Origin: JOPF133 sp052144935
GTDB lineage: Bacteria > Acidobacteriota > Terriglobia > Bryobacterales > Bryobacteraceae
Reading direction: 5' to 3'
Assembly: GCA_052144935.1 (NCBI GenBank)
Contig: JBKQPR010000268.1
Location: 1 to 64,000 of the forward strand
DNA: 64,000 nucleotides
Positions within the stretch are counted from its first letter, which is position 1. Each line of letters starts with the position of its first letter. The notes below the pieces were generated by a model. It was given only the letters and a program-made list of their open reading frames with translations, had not been told where the DNA came from and made no database searches. Below, piece by piece: positions 18,263 to 27,523 of the stretch. The position numbers and the translations under genes are program-made.

Positions 18263-18927
18263 GACTGCGATGGACAGTTCCGTGGCTGGCGCTGGCGGCG
18301 ATTCCGGCAGCGGCGATTCTGACGGCGGCCGAATCGGCCAATCAACTGACTCGGGAAGAAATGCGGGACGGGTACTTGCTGCTGTTCAACGGGAAGAACC
18401 TGGACGGATGGGAAGGCGATCCGGCCTTGTGGTCGGTCGAGAACGGGGCGATTGTGGGGACCACCGACTCCCACCCGATTCAGGAGAACACCTTCCTGAT
18501 CTACCGGGAACGATTTTCCGACTTCATCCTGCGCTTCGACATCAAACTCAGAAACCATAACAGCGGGGTTCAGTTTCGCAGCACGGTGTTGCCGCACTTT
18601 GTGGTGACCGGGTACCAGGCGGACGCGTCCGAGGTGGGCGACCATTCGGCGTGGGGCAATTTCTATGAGGAAAAGGGCCGCGGCCGCGACGTGATGAAAA
18701 CGCAGGACGAGGGATGGCAAAAGGCCAAGCCGGTAGTGCGGCACGGCGACTGGAACAGCTATGAAGTCTTCGCGCAGGGCAGCCGTATGCGGCTGAAGTT
18801 CAATGGCGTCGAGACCATCGATCTGACCGACGACAAGGCCAAAGACGGCGTGATCGCCCTACAGTTGCACGCCGGGGTGCCGATGCGCGTCGAGTTCCGG
18901 AACGTGCGCGTGAAGGTGTTGCGCTAA
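18259..18927 (+). CDS. DUF1080 (3-keto-disaccharide hydrolase-like) secreted protein
   Basis: The product has 222 residues from a GTG at 18259 that overlaps the preceding stop. The N-terminus VRLRWTVPWLALAAIPAAAI is a signal peptide. The mature part starts EEMRDGYLLLFNGKNLDGWE, the diagnostic DUF1080 opening. It continues with NSGVQFRSTVLPHFVVTGYQ, W..YEVFAQGSRMRLKFNGV and a final LQLHAGVPMRVEFRNVRVKV. The jelly-roll fold is lectin/glycosidase-like, and members have been shown to cleave 3-keto-glycosides. With the exported oxidoreductase upstream, oxidation then hydrolysis of a glycoside in the periplasm is plausible inference. Confidence 0.9.
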   Translation: MRLRWTVPWLALAAIPAAAILTAAESANQLTREEMRDGYLLLFNGKNLDGWEGDPALWSVENGAIVGTTDSHPIQENTFLIYRERFSDFILRFDIKLRNHNSGVQFRSTVLPHFVVTGYQADASEVGDHSAWGNFYEEKGRGRDVMKTQDEGWQKAKPVVRHGDWNSYEVFAQGSRMRLKFNGVETIDLTDDKAKDGVIALQLHAGVPMRVEFRNVRVKVLR

Positions 18928-19467
18928 AGCGTGCGCTAAGGCGGAAGGGCGGGCGGGGCCCTGTTGCGGTGGCCCTGCATGGGCGTTTAAAATAAGCCCG
19001 ACCTGGCTGTGGCGGGGACTTCTGCGGGCAGGGCGTCTTTCGTGCAGATGAACTCGGAAACTCCCAAAAAACGCCAGTTTTTGCTAAGCCCACAAAGCCG
19101 GCCAATACTCAGGGGCGAGGCCCTTCCGAGTGTGCTCACCAAGCTACATTTTCCTTCCGTTCGAGATTGCCTTTACGCGGTTTTGATGGTCGTCGGCCTC
19201 AATGTTGGCGGCCTGACCAGATCGAGTCGGAGTCCGCGTTGTAATTTAGCCCGCGATGTGCGATAAGGAAGCGTCGGCGCGCCCGCCAGGGCGTTTGAAC
19301 CTGAGCATCAGAAGTGGCACACATTGGCCGTATAATATGCCCACTTTCGAGGAAGTTGCCATGGATGCGCCCTTACGGGAGTTCGTAAACAGTACGCCGT
19401 CTTGCGGGTTCTATCGTGAGAAGGACTCGCCAACTCTTCTGTATCCAGTAAACTAAGATTCGCTGTC
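18928..19467. other. Gene-free interval between DUF1080 and serine hydrolase
   Basis: About 540 bases. Short open frames exist (for example 19256-19456, plus) but lack homologous-looking motifs or a clear ribosome site. The local base composition is less GC-rich toward 19200-19460, similar to the following hydrolase gene. That is compatible with a horizontally acquired segment starting here. Confidence 0.4.
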
Positions 19468-20811
19468 ATGCCGCCTACAGTTCTTAGCACCGACGAAATC
19501 CGGGAGATCCTCGTAAGACGCATCGATCAACAGAAGCAAGCGGTCGGCATTGTCGTGGGTGTCATCGAACCTAATGGCCGCCGCGTCGTCGCCTATGGCA
19601 ACCTCGCCAATGGCGATCCACGCACGCTCGATGCCGATACGATCTTCGAAATTGGATCCGTCTCCAAGGTCTTCACTTCGCTGCTATTGGCGGACATGGT
19701 GAACCGCAAAGAGGTCACCCTCGACGATCCAGCGGCCAAATATCTTCCCGAAAATGTCAGGATGCCTGAGCGAAGCGGCAAATCCATCACGCTGCTCGAT
19801 CTTTCCACGCACAGCTCCGGGCTCCCACCCCTTCCCAGCAACCTGAAGCTGAAGGACCCACGCAATCCTTACGCCGACTATAGCGTGGACGATTTGTACC
19901 AGTTCCTTTCCGGCTACACGCTGCCGCGCAACCCCGGTTCCGAATTCGAGTACTCAAACTTGGGCGGAGGGCTGCTCGGCCACCTCCTCGCGTACCGCGC
20001 CGGAACGGATTATGAGAGCTTGATCAGAATCCGCATCACGCAACCGCTCAGCATGCCGGACACAGGTATTACGCTTTCTTCCTCCATGAAGCAGCGCATG
20101 GCTACTGGTCACACCGCGATGCTCGCGCCCGTCGCCAACTGGGACCTTCCCACGCTTGCCGGCGCAGGCGCACTGCGCTCCTCCGCCAATGACATGTTAA
20201 CGTTCATTGAAGCCTTCCTCGGCTACAAGGAATCGCCTCTCGCGCCCGCCATGAAAGCCATGCTCGAAGTTCGCCGTCCCGCGGGCCAAGCAAAGATCGG
20301 TCTAGGGTGGCTTATTTCCTCAGTTGACGGCGGAGAGATCGCCTGGCATAACGGAGGCACTGGAGGCTTCCGCTCATTCGTCGGATACGATCCGAAAGCG
20401 CGGATCGGGGTCGTTGTAATATCCAATGCTTGCGGTGTCGATGACATCGGTTTTCATCTCCTGAACCCGAAGCTGCCGCTTGCCAATCCCGAGCCTCCAA
20501 AGCAGCACACCGAGATTCATATTGATCCTAAGCTCCTCGATAACTACACCGGGCGGTATCAATTGACGCCGAACCTCATTTTCGAAATCACCCGCGACGG
20601 CGACCGCCTCTTCGCACAGGGCTTCGCACAGGTCACCGGCCAGGCCACCGTCCTGCCTAAGTTTGAACTGTTTGCCGAAGGCGAGAAGAACTTCTTCGCT
20701 AGAGTGTCTGACTCACAGATCGCATTTGAAACTGACCCCGAGGGCCGAGCCACGAGCCTTATTATGCACCGGGCCGGCCGCGAACCCATGCCCGCCGCCC
20801 GATTGTCCTGA
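19468..20811 (+). CDS. Serine hydrolase, class C beta-lactamase/D-aminopeptidase family
   Basis: This 447-residue protein has the full penicillin-recognising set: SVSK at residues 64-67 (nucleophile and lysine), YSN at 162-164, and HNGGTG at 295-300 in place of KTG. A C-terminal lipocalin-like domain (YTGRYQLTPNLIFEITRDGD, about 360-445) follows. Such enzymes hydrolyse esters, amides or peptidoglycan-like peptides; a true beta-lactamase is not implied. No signal peptide is visible at the N-terminus (MPPTVLSTDEIREIL), which is unusual for this mostly exported family. The product may be cytoplasmic or its start may lie upstream. Third-position GC appears lower than in flanking genes. Confidence 0.88.
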   Translation: MPPTVLSTDEIREILVRRIDQQKQAVGIVVGVIEPNGRRVVAYGNLANGDPRTLDADTIFEIGSVSKVFTSLLLADMVNRKEVTLDDPAAKYLPENVRMPERSGKSITLLDLSTHSSGLPPLPSNLKLKDPRNPYADYSVDDLYQFLSGYTLPRNPGSEFEYSNLGGGLLGHLLAYRAGTDYESLIRIRITQPLSMPDTGITLSSSMKQRMATGHTAMLAPVANWDLPTLAGAGALRSSANDMLTFIEAFLGYKESPLAPAMKAMLEVRRPAGQAKIGLGWLISSVDGGEIAWHNGGTGGFRSFVGYDPKARIGVVVISNACGVDDIGFHLLNPKLPLANPEPPKQHTEIHIDPKLLDNYTGRYQLTPNLIFEITRDGDRLFAQGFAQVTGQATVLPKFELFAEGEKNFFARVSDSQIAFETDPEGRATSLIMHRAGREPMPAARLS

Positions 20812-21007
20812 TTCCCGCCTCCATCCGATAGGGCTCTATTTCATCCACAAGAGAAGGTCGCGGAAGCCGTTCTGCACGTGACCTGCAGCATCATCTATAG
20901 TTGGCCAAGATTCGCCAAACTCCTGTGAAGCCGCGCAGCGTTTACCGACGTTTCGGCCTGGCGCGAAACCGTTAGGGGCAGGAAAACGGCGTTACCGGAA
21001 ATGGGCG

Positions 21008-21442
21008 TCAGGGTCTTCTAACTCGGCAGTGAATGAATATGCCGAGGATTGAAAGGGCGCAGACTGCCATGATCGCGATTCCGATCACCCGTAAGGCCGA
21101 GTCCCCGGAGTTCACAGATTCTGCATCATTCGAATCCGCTGTCGTCTGCGTGACGCGGACAGGTGTGGGATCGGGCTGCTGCGCCCGTTGTGGGCTTTCG
21201 GTCTCCGCCTGTTGACGCTGACGTTGCTCTTCGGCCTGCGCCGCGGAGCGGCGGCGCGCTGCAAGTTCCTGCTCCTCGCGTGCTTGCGCTTCACGCTGGC
21301 GTTCCTGCCGGATCAGTTCCCGGCGTTGCTGCTCACCGCGCTCCTCAGCTTCTCGTTGTTGTTGAGCCTGGATCGCGCGGCTCTGATCCTGCGCGGATGC
21401 GAGTACCAGCATTGATATGGCCAACAGCGAAAGCCGAAGCAT
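21008..21442 (-). CDS. Secreted or anchored Gln/Arg/Glu-rich coiled-coil protein
   Basis: The product has 144 residues. MLRLSLLAISMLVLASAQDQ is a signal peptide with likely cleavage after ASA. Residues about 20-85 are repetitive charged helix (QQQREAEERGEQQRRELIRQ and similar), a long single helix or coiled coil. A Thr/Asp/Ser linker follows and then a C-terminal membrane segment ALRVIGIAIMAVCALSILGI with a basic tail. The topology suggests an inner-membrane-anchored periplasmic spacer. No family recognised. Low-complexity composition makes function assignment impossible; the signal and anchor support a real gene. Confidence 0.55.
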   Translation of the reverse strand: MLRLSLLAISMLVLASAQDQSRAIQAQQQREAEERGEQQRRELIRQERQREAQAREEQELAARRRSAAQAEEQRQRQQAETESPQRAQQPDPTPVRVTQTTADSNDAESVNSGDSALRVIGIAIMAVCALSILGIFIHCRVRRP

Positions 21443-21780
21443 AGTACAGGCTCTTACAGTCTTTAGTTTAGCGTGAGAAAAGTTTGGTGCACTCGCCGTG
21501 AGGATGGTTTCGAGCGCCTACCGACGAATTCCGGCGGGAGGCGCTCTGGCTCGCAGTTAGTGTTCAGCCGGATTAGCAACGAACCGGCATTTTTTTCCGA
21601 CGATGGCTACAAAACGGGCATTTCGGAAAAATGGACCGGCGTCGTTCACCGCCCTGTCAAGAGTCTAAAACATAATCGCCGATTCTACGCCTAGCTAGTC
21701 GCGACGGTACACCCAGCGGAGGGTTAGGCCGTGAACCATCCACATACGGGGTGAGGGAGCCTGCCCCTCCGAATCGGCGG
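21443..21780. other. Gene-free interval
   Basis: About 340 bases between two minus-strand genes, with lower GC in 21580-21690. No gene, hairpin or promoter with good support was seen. Confidence 0.4.
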
Positions 21781-22233
21781 TTAGGTCTCGCGATGAGAAC
21801 GTAACCAGTCCGCCGCGGCTTCGGCATTTGGCAGGCGGCGTTCCAGAAAGACCCTTTGGCCGTCGCGGAAGACCACTTCGTAGCCGATCAGCCCAGAACG
21901 CCCGCGCGCTTCCTGAACCTTGACGACTTCGGACAAGAGGCGCGTCTCGGCCTGTACGCTCCGCACTTTCCGAAACCGGAACGAACTCTCATCGCAGGTG
22001 AATTCGACAGCCCTCCAGCCGTCCCTCCGAGTCATGGCCCAAAAGGTGAGTACTCCTGCAACGGGGAAAAAGGCGATCATGCCGATAAGAACGGGGTCCA
22101 GCGGCGCGAGATGCCGGGTAACCACGGTGTGGAAAAGCCAGATCCCCCCACCGCACCAGGCCAAGCATACGAGCCCGGCTGCGGGCCTCCTGGATGCGGC
22201 CTGCCACCTCGTCAGTTCGCCGGAGATTGCCAT
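21781..22233 (-). CDS. Two-helix membrane protein with PH-like cytoplasmic domain
   Basis: This 150-residue protein has two transmembrane segments (GLVCLAWCGGGIWLFHTVVT and VLIGMIAFFPVAGVLTFWAM). A soluble domain of about 75 residues rich in beta strands follows (FTCDESSFRFRKVRSVQAET, YEVVFRDGQRVFLER, then NAEAAADWLRSH). The layout resembles bacterial PH-domain or DUF3592-like membrane proteins. No function known. Composition and codon pattern look genuine, and no neighbour explains its role. Confidence 0.55.
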   Translation of the reverse strand: MAISGELTRWQAASRRPAAGLVCLAWCGGGIWLFHTVVTRHLAPLDPVLIGMIAFFPVAGVLTFWAMTRRDGWRAVEFTCDESSFRFRKVRSVQAETRLLSEVVKVQEARGRSGLIGYEVVFRDGQRVFLERRLPNAEAAADWLRSHRET

Positions 22234-22626
22234 AGCGGTGTCGTCCAGATCGATCTAGTGCGGATCAATCGCCACTCGATGCTAATCTCGTCGCGAGGGT
22301 GAGGACAAGGCGCGGTGCCGCATGCTCACGGCGTAGCTCAACCAGACCGCCCAGTATAGGTTCCGGGTAGTGCCTGAAAAGTCAGGCATTACCAGGTTCC
22401 GGACGAAACACGGGCTTTCCGGAAACTAGTGGGGCCACGCCGCTGCATAGTCGCTGATCCGGGGAAATGCCGACCGTCCGGAACGCTGGCTGGCTGCGAG
22501 GAATGCACTCCAATTCGCACGCAGGGATAGGGCGGGCTGTTTTAACGCCCTGGCGGGGCTCTCGGGGTGCCCCGCCGAGGCCGCCCGGAAGGAGGCCGCC
22601 CCACAGACACGCTAGAATGACCCTTT
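22234..22626. other. Gene-free interval with a hairpin upstream of thrB
   Basis: A near-perfect inverted repeat at about 22367-22392 (GTAGTGCCTGA, four bases, TCAGGCATTAC) could form a hairpin. A GC-rich stretch at 22545-22610 (GGGGTGCCCCGCCGAGGCCG type) directly precedes thrB. No gene is supported. Confidence 0.45.
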
Positions 22627-23538
22627 ATGTCATGGTTCAGCGTGCGGGTGCCGGCATCGAGCGCCAATCTGGGACCGGGGTTCGATGCCTTGGGACTGGC
22701 GCTGGAGGTTTATCTCACGTGCCGGTTCCGCCAGAGCGACTGCCTGGCGATCCGGGCCGAGGGGCGCGACGCCGCCCAGATCTCCGTGGCCTCCGACAAT
22801 CTCATCTGGCAGACCGCTGTCACGGTGGCCGAAAATCACGGCATGAGCATGCCGCCGATCGAGCTCGACATCCACAACGACATCCCCATCGGCAAGGGCA
22901 TGGGATCGAGCGCCGCCGCCCTGACCGCGGGAGTGGTGATCGCCGACCTCCTGCTGGACCTGCGCTGGAAGCCGCTGCGGATTCTGGATGAGGCCGCGCG
23001 CCTGGAAGGACATCCGGACAATGTGGCGCCCTGCACGCTCGGCTCGATCGTCGCCAGCGCCATCGATTCGGGCGGCGTCACGCGGGCGGTGCGCCTGGAC
23101 CTGCCGCGCCGCTTCGGCATCGGCATCGTGGTCCCCGATTTCGAACTGGCCACCAGCAAGGCCCGCTCGGTGCTTCCCGCTTCCTACAGCAAGGCCGACG
23201 CCGTGTTCAACGTGCAGCGCGCCGCCCTGCTGATCGCCGCCCTGGCGGCCGGCGCCGCACACGCATTTCCCACCTGCCTGGAGGACCGCTTCCACCAACC
23301 GTATCGCGAGGCACTGATCCCCGGCCTGCACGATATTCTGCGTCTTCGCGCGCCCGGCCTGCTGGGCTGCGCGCTGAGCGGCGCCGGCCCCTCCATCCTG
23401 GTGTTCTTCGAACGCGGCTACGAAGGCGTCTGCGACCTGGTGCGCCAGATCTTCCACATGCACGGCCACGATTCCGAGACGCTCTTTGCCAACATCGCCG
23501 ATCATGGCTTCGTGTTGGAGGAGTGCGCCGGGGAGTGA
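22627..23538 (+). CDS. thrB: Homoserine kinase
   Basis: This 303-residue GHMP kinase opens MSWFSVRVPASSANLGPGFD, the diagnostic ThrB start. The phosphate-binding loop is PIGKGMGSSAAAL at residues 87-99. The C-terminal glycine motif is LSGAGPSILVF. It phosphorylates homoserine with ATP in threonine synthesis, in the cytoplasm. No thrC or hom gene is adjacent. Length is normal (about 290-320). Confidence 0.95.
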   Translation: MSWFSVRVPASSANLGPGFDALGLALEVYLTCRFRQSDCLAIRAEGRDAAQISVASDNLIWQTAVTVAENHGMSMPPIELDIHNDIPIGKGMGSSAAALTAGVVIADLLLDLRWKPLRILDEAARLEGHPDNVAPCTLGSIVASAIDSGGVTRAVRLDLPRRFGIGIVVPDFELATSKARSVLPASYSKADAVFNVQRAALLIAALAAGAAHAFPTCLEDRFHQPYREALIPGLHDILRLRAPGLLGCALSGAGPSILVFFERGYEGVCDLVRQIFHMHGHDSETLFANIADHGFVLEECAGE

Positions 23539-23845
23539 CCGACCCGTTTGCTACGGGGAGACAGGCGGCGGCGGCGGAGCCGGGCTTCTTTCGGCGCGTT
23601 GCGCAGGAACTTGGGGCCCAGCGAGCCGATTGCCACCGGGGCCTGCGAAGCGCAGGGTCTGGCGCCACTGTCGATGGAAGCGATGCCCGGTACCGTGGCC
23701 GCCAACCCCGTCCTGCGAAGCGCAGGTCAGGCCTCGCGTGGCCGCCCCAGGTTACCTTGCGAATGTTACCGGAGGATGATGACATTTCCGCGCCGATTTA
23801 GCATAATTGAATAACACCCCCCCGAGAGAAAGAGCCTGGAACTGC
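23539..23845. other. Gene-free interval with two identical small hairpins
   Basis: CCTGCGAAGCGCAGG occurs at 23642-23656 and again at 23712-23726, each able to form a 6-base stem with a 3-base loop. They lie downstream of thrB and upstream of the chaperone operon. They may aid transcript ending or be remnants of a short repeat family. A TTG at 23807 could extend the next gene upstream. Confidence 0.45.
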
Positions 23846-26485
23846 GTGTGGGACAAATTTAGGAAGAACCGGCCATCCTCAGGTGGCGCCGCTGCCGCAC
23901 CCGCTTTAAGTGGGCCCGCTCTGAGTGCCGGAGCGGAGGCCAGTGTCCGGCAACTGATCGCCAACGGCAAATATAAGGTCGCGGTCGAAACCGCCAAGGA
24001 GATTCACAAGGCGCAGGCCACGGCTGCCTCCGAAGCGCTGCTGGTGGAGGCGTACGCCGCGCGGATTCAATCGCTCATCGATCAGAACCTGTCAGCGGAG
24101 GCCAAGGCTCTGCTGGAGTTGGTGTGTGAGCGCTACCCCTCGGCACGGGCGCGGCTGAATGGGCGCAACGGCGCCACCGGGATGCACACCGGCCGGATCG
24201 AGGAGTTGGTGCGGCCGCTGAACGATCCGGAACTGAGCGCGGAACGCCGCGCCGCCATCGAAACAGCCGTCGCGCGCGAAGCCGTCGACCTGGCGGCGCT
24301 GGCGGGGTGTGCCGTATTGCCCTCGGATCATCCTCTGCGCAAGGCCGCGTCGGCATTGCACCACGCGTTCCTCGCCGTGACTGGAGGGCCGGTTGGCGAG
24401 GAGGCGGTCGAGCTGCAGGAGGTTTCGCGCCGCAGCCCCCTGGCGCCCTGGAAGCTGCTGGTGCGCGCGATCGCGTGCTTCTATCGGGGGGAAGACGTCG
24501 CATGCCAGCGATACCTGGAAGCCATCCAGCCGGAATCCGCGCCCGCGCGGCTGGTTCCGGCGATGCAGGCGATGCTCGGCGGCAAGCCGGCGCGGCTGAC
24601 TCCCGCGGCCGGCGCGCTGGTATCGTCCACAACCTCCGATCCCGCAGTGTTGCGGAAGGCACTGGAGGCATTGGAGGGGGCTTTCGGCTCGCACAAAGAC
24701 GGCGCCATTCTCAAAGCCATCCGCGAAGCCGTGCAGGCGTGCCGCGAGACAGCGCCCGATCAGATCGAGAGACTGAAACAGCACATTTCGGTGCGCAGCG
24801 CGCTGGCCGACTTGACCGTGGAAAAGGTGAGCGCGGCCATGGGCGGGGCGTCCAAGCACGATGCCTATTTCATGAGGCTATTCGCGCGTGGGATGGAGGA
24901 GATCGGGGACCCCAAGAATGTCGCGATGGCCTGCGCGACCTGGGAGGAGTTCCGGCAACAGGCGGTGCGCGAAGGATGGTTCACGGCCAACGGCCCGGAA
25001 GCCGCCACGCTGTATCTCCATATGGCGGGGGTGCTGCGAAAGCTGCCTCACGGATTGCTGGCGGATCTGCAAAAGAACGCCTGCCGGCAAAACCAGAAAA
25101 CCGCCGAGGAGATGTATTTCCTGTACCCCGAGAAGCTGTATGAACGCGCCTGCGCGCTCGATCCGCACTTGGAATCGTTCGCGCAGTGGACGGACTGGGC
25201 GAGACGCGGCCGGGCGGGGCAGGCCGAGAAAGTCGCCGAAGCGTGGCACAAAATCCGTCCGATGGATATCGAGCCGATTCTGCTCATAATGGAAGAAAGG
25301 GAGAAGCGCAACGCGTTCCATACGTCGCTGCAATACCTGGCCAAGGCGGAGCGCATCGACAGCGTTCATCCCGCCGTGCGCAGAGCGCGGCTGCGTTTGC
25401 TGGCGGCGAGCGTTCTGCGGCACCTCGAGCAGAAAAAGCCCCACTTGGCGGAGGAGAAGCTGGCCGAGATGGAGGCGCTGCCTCAGTCCCAGCAGGGTGA
25501 CCGGCCGGCTTTCCTGGCGGCCTTGCGCTACATGGTCTGCGCGGTTCGCGGCGCGGGCGATGCGGCCGCCGCGCATCGCGCCGAGGTAGAGCGCGTTTTC
25601 GGAAGCAAAGTGGCTGCCGCGCTGCTGATCTTCGGCGTGGCCAGCGCTTCGAAGCAGGGCGCGCTCGAGAAACTGCCGCACAGCGAGACGCTCGGCAAAA
25701 AGGAGCGCGCCGCGATTCCCGAGGCCGTGATTCGCGTGGTGGAATTGGCTAAGGACATGCAAATGACGCAGCAGATTCCCGGGGATTGGCTGGCGGAAAC
25801 GGCCAAGCAGTTTCCGCAAAGCAGCCAGTCGCTGAATGTGGGCCAGCTTCAAACCCTGGGGGAGGCGGCCCTGTATGCGGAGCAGTTCGAGCTGGCTTAT
25901 GCGGTTTCCGCCGCCGGGCTGGAGCGCGGCGGTCCTACCCAAGCGAGTTTTCTGGTGCTGCGTGCACTGTCCTTCCGGGAGTACACGGTAGACAGGCGGG
26001 CCGTGTGCGCGGCGGCGGCAGCGCACCTTGCGCGCCACGAGCGCCATATGGACGTGGTCGAGAAGGCCGTGGAACTGCTAGCCGATTCCCCTTTCAGCGA
26101 TCTCTCCCTCACCCCCGAACAAGTATCCACGGTGATCCAAAAGGAGAAGGCGGAACGGGCCTTCCCCTCGGCGCGCCGCCCCGGCCCCGACTACAGCGAT
26201 TTCTTCGGGGAGTCCTTGTGCAATTGTCCCAAGTGCCGCCGCGCGCGCGGAGAGGCTGCCAGTCCATTCGACGATTTCGAAGATGATGACGACGATGCCG
26301 ACCTTGATGCATTTTTCGGCGGAATGGAACTGCCACCGGACATGCCGCCGGATCTCGCGAGAATCATGTTCGAGGAGACCCAAAAGTCCGTGCAGCGCGG
26401 CGAGTCCTTCGATTCCCTGCTGAACCGGCTGTTCGGATCGGCGGCGGGATTCGGCGGGAGACGCAGGAAAGGCAGGCGGAGATAA
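23846..26485 (+). CDS. Large helical-repeat protein of the accessory Hsp70 operon
   Basis: The product has 879 residues from a GTG at 23846 (VWDKFRKNRPSS); a TTG at 23807 would add 13 residues. It is almost wholly alpha-helical and alanine/glutamate-rich, with TPR-like paired helices, for example SVRQLIANGKYKVAVETAKE near residue 32. Near the C-terminus is a two-cysteine pair in LCNCPKCRRARG, an acidic run (DDFEDDDDDADLD), and a basic end (GGRRRKGRRR). No enzymatic motif was found. It touches the J-domain gene (TAATG overlap), and GrpE and DnaK follow. A client-recruiting or scaffolding role for this Hsp70 set is therefore likely, though inferred. Family not recognised by name. Confidence 0.8.
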   Translation: MWDKFRKNRPSSGGAAAAPALSGPALSAGAEASVRQLIANGKYKVAVETAKEIHKAQATAASEALLVEAYAARIQSLIDQNLSAEAKALLELVCERYPSARARLNGRNGATGMHTGRIEELVRPLNDPELSAERRAAIETAVAREAVDLAALAGCAVLPSDHPLRKAASALHHAFLAVTGGPVGEEAVELQEVSRRSPLAPWKLLVRAIACFYRGEDVACQRYLEAIQPESAPARLVPAMQAMLGGKPARLTPAAGALVSSTTSDPAVLRKALEALEGAFGSHKDGAILKAIREAVQACRETAPDQIERLKQHISVRSALADLTVEKVSAAMGGASKHDAYFMRLFARGMEEIGDPKNVAMACATWEEFRQQAVREGWFTANGPEAATLYLHMAGVLRKLPHGLLADLQKNACRQNQKTAEEMYFLYPEKLYERACALDPHLESFAQWTDWARRGRAGQAEKVAEAWHKIRPMDIEPILLIMEEREKRNAFHTSLQYLAKAERIDSVHPAVRRARLRLLAASVLRHLEQKKPHLAEEKLAEMEALPQSQQGDRPAFLAALRYMVCAVRGAGDAAAAHRAEVERVFGSKVAAALLIFGVASASKQGALEKLPHSETLGKKERAAIPEAVIRVVELAKDMQMTQQIPGDWLAETAKQFPQSSQSLNVGQLQTLGEAALYAEQFELAYAVSAAGLERGGPTQASFLVLRALSFREYTVDRRAVCAAAAAHLARHERHMDVVEKAVELLADSPFSDLSLTPEQVSTVIQKEKAERAFPSARRPGPDYSDFFGESLCNCPKCRRARGEAASPFDDFEDDDDDADLDAFFGGMELPPDMPPDLARIMFEETQKSVQRGESFDSLLNRLFGSAAGFGGRRRKGRRR

Positions 26486-26769
26486 TGGATCCCAGAGAAG
26501 TACTGGGCATCAACCAGGATGCCGGCGAAGAAGAGATCCGCGCCGCCTACGTGCGCAAGGTGAAGGAACATCCGCCGGACCGTTCGCCGGAGGAGTTCGA
26601 GCGTATTCGCGACGCTTACGATAGCCTGCGCGATCCGCGCCGGCGCATGCGGGACCGGCTGCTGGCCGTCGATCCTTTTGCGCCGTTTGCTTCCGTAATC
26701 GAACTCAAGGCGCGGCAGCGCCGGTTCGCGGGACCGCAGCCGTGGCTGGAGGTACTGAAAGGAAAGTGA
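26485..26769 (+). CDS. Small J-domain-like protein with HPPD instead of HPD
   Basis: This 94-residue protein opens MDPREVLGINQDAGEEEIRA and continues AYVRKVKEHPPDRSPEEFER then IRDAYDSLRDP, following helices I-III of a J domain. The signature loop reads H-P-P-D rather than H-P-D. J domains stimulate Hsp70 ATPase through that loop, so the extra proline may alter coupling to its dedicated DnaK. No G/F region, zinc fingers or client domain is present. The remaining 25 residues are short and basic. It sits between the helical-repeat protein and grpE. Confidence 0.82.
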   Translation: MDPREVLGINQDAGEEEIRAAYVRKVKEHPPDRSPEEFERIRDAYDSLRDPRRRMRDRLLAVDPFAPFASVIELKARQRRFAGPQPWLEVLKGK

Positions 26770-26776
26770 TCGGGGG

Positions 26777-27523
26777 ATGAGCCGGGATGAGATCCTGCGG
26801 CGTTTTGAGCAATGGCTGGACGGCGCTCTCGCCGACGAGGAGCCGCCGCGCGGGATCGACGCCGAAATTCTGGCGGCGATGGCGGGCGACAGCGAGGGCC
26901 GCACGTGCCCGGCGCCTACCGCGGCTTACTCTTTGTGGGCGGCCATGACGGCGCTTACGCAGGAAGTCAAGCTGCAAGGCAGGTCTTTCAAGGAATTGAA
27001 CGACACGCTTGGCGCGCAGGCGGGCCTGATGGCCGAGCGTGAGGGCGACCTGCTGCGTGAGACCCAGCGTGAGACCGAGCGTGAGGCCGAGCGCCGCTGC
27101 CGCAAGGAAGTCCTGGGAGTCTTGATCGATCTGCGCGACCGGCTGGGGCGCGGTCTGGAATCGGTGCGGGCCAGCGAAGCGGGGATCTCGAAGGACACCC
27201 GGCGAGGCTGGCGCGCGCGCTTCTTCTCGCGGCCGGGCGAGGACACCGCCGGCGCCACGCTGGCAGCCTTGAAGAAAGGGTACGAGCTGGGACTCGATCG
27301 AGTGGATCAAACGCTGGAGGAATTCAACGCGCGCGCAATCCCGTGTGAAGGGCAGGCGTTCGATCCGCGGCGGATGAACGCCATCGATCGCCAGGAATCG
27401 AGCGCCGTTCCCGAAGGCACCGTGATCGAGGTTTACCGCAGTGGTTACGAATGGAATGGGGAATTGTTTCGACCGGCGCAGGTGAAGGTTTCGTGTGCGC
27501 CGGCGGGGAAAGAAAATGAGTGA
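26777..27523 (+). CDS. grpE: GrpE-family nucleotide exchange factor
   Basis: This 248-residue protein has an N-terminal extension of about 70 residues and then a long charged helix (FKELNDTLGAQAGLMAEREG, ETQRETEREAERRCRKEVLG). The head domain ends with VPEGTVIEVYRSGYEWNGEL and FRPAQVKVS, matching the GrpE signature. GrpE swaps ADP for ATP on DnaK. Compared with housekeeping GrpE (about 190-200 residues) it is longer, with an insertion (RRGWRARFFSRPGEDTAGA) between helix and head. It overlaps dnaK by 8 bases, which suggests coupled translation and a dedicated partner. Confidence 0.85.
   Translation: MSRDEILRRFEQWLDGALADEEPPRGIDAEILAAMAGDSEGRTCPAPTAAYSLWAAMTALTQEVKLQGRSFKELNDTLGAQAGLMAEREGDLLRETQRETEREAERRCRKEVLGVLIDLRDRLGRGLESVRASEAGISKDTRRGWRARFFSRPGEDTAGATLAALKKGYELGLDRVDQTLEEFNARAIPCEGQAFDPRRMNAIDRQESSAVPEGTVIEVYRSGYEWNGELFRPAQVKVSCAPAGKENE

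Noticed and set aside
22545..22615. tRNA or small structured RNA before thrB
   Set aside because: GC-rich palindromic words are present, but no cloverleaf, T-loop or acceptor pattern could be formed.
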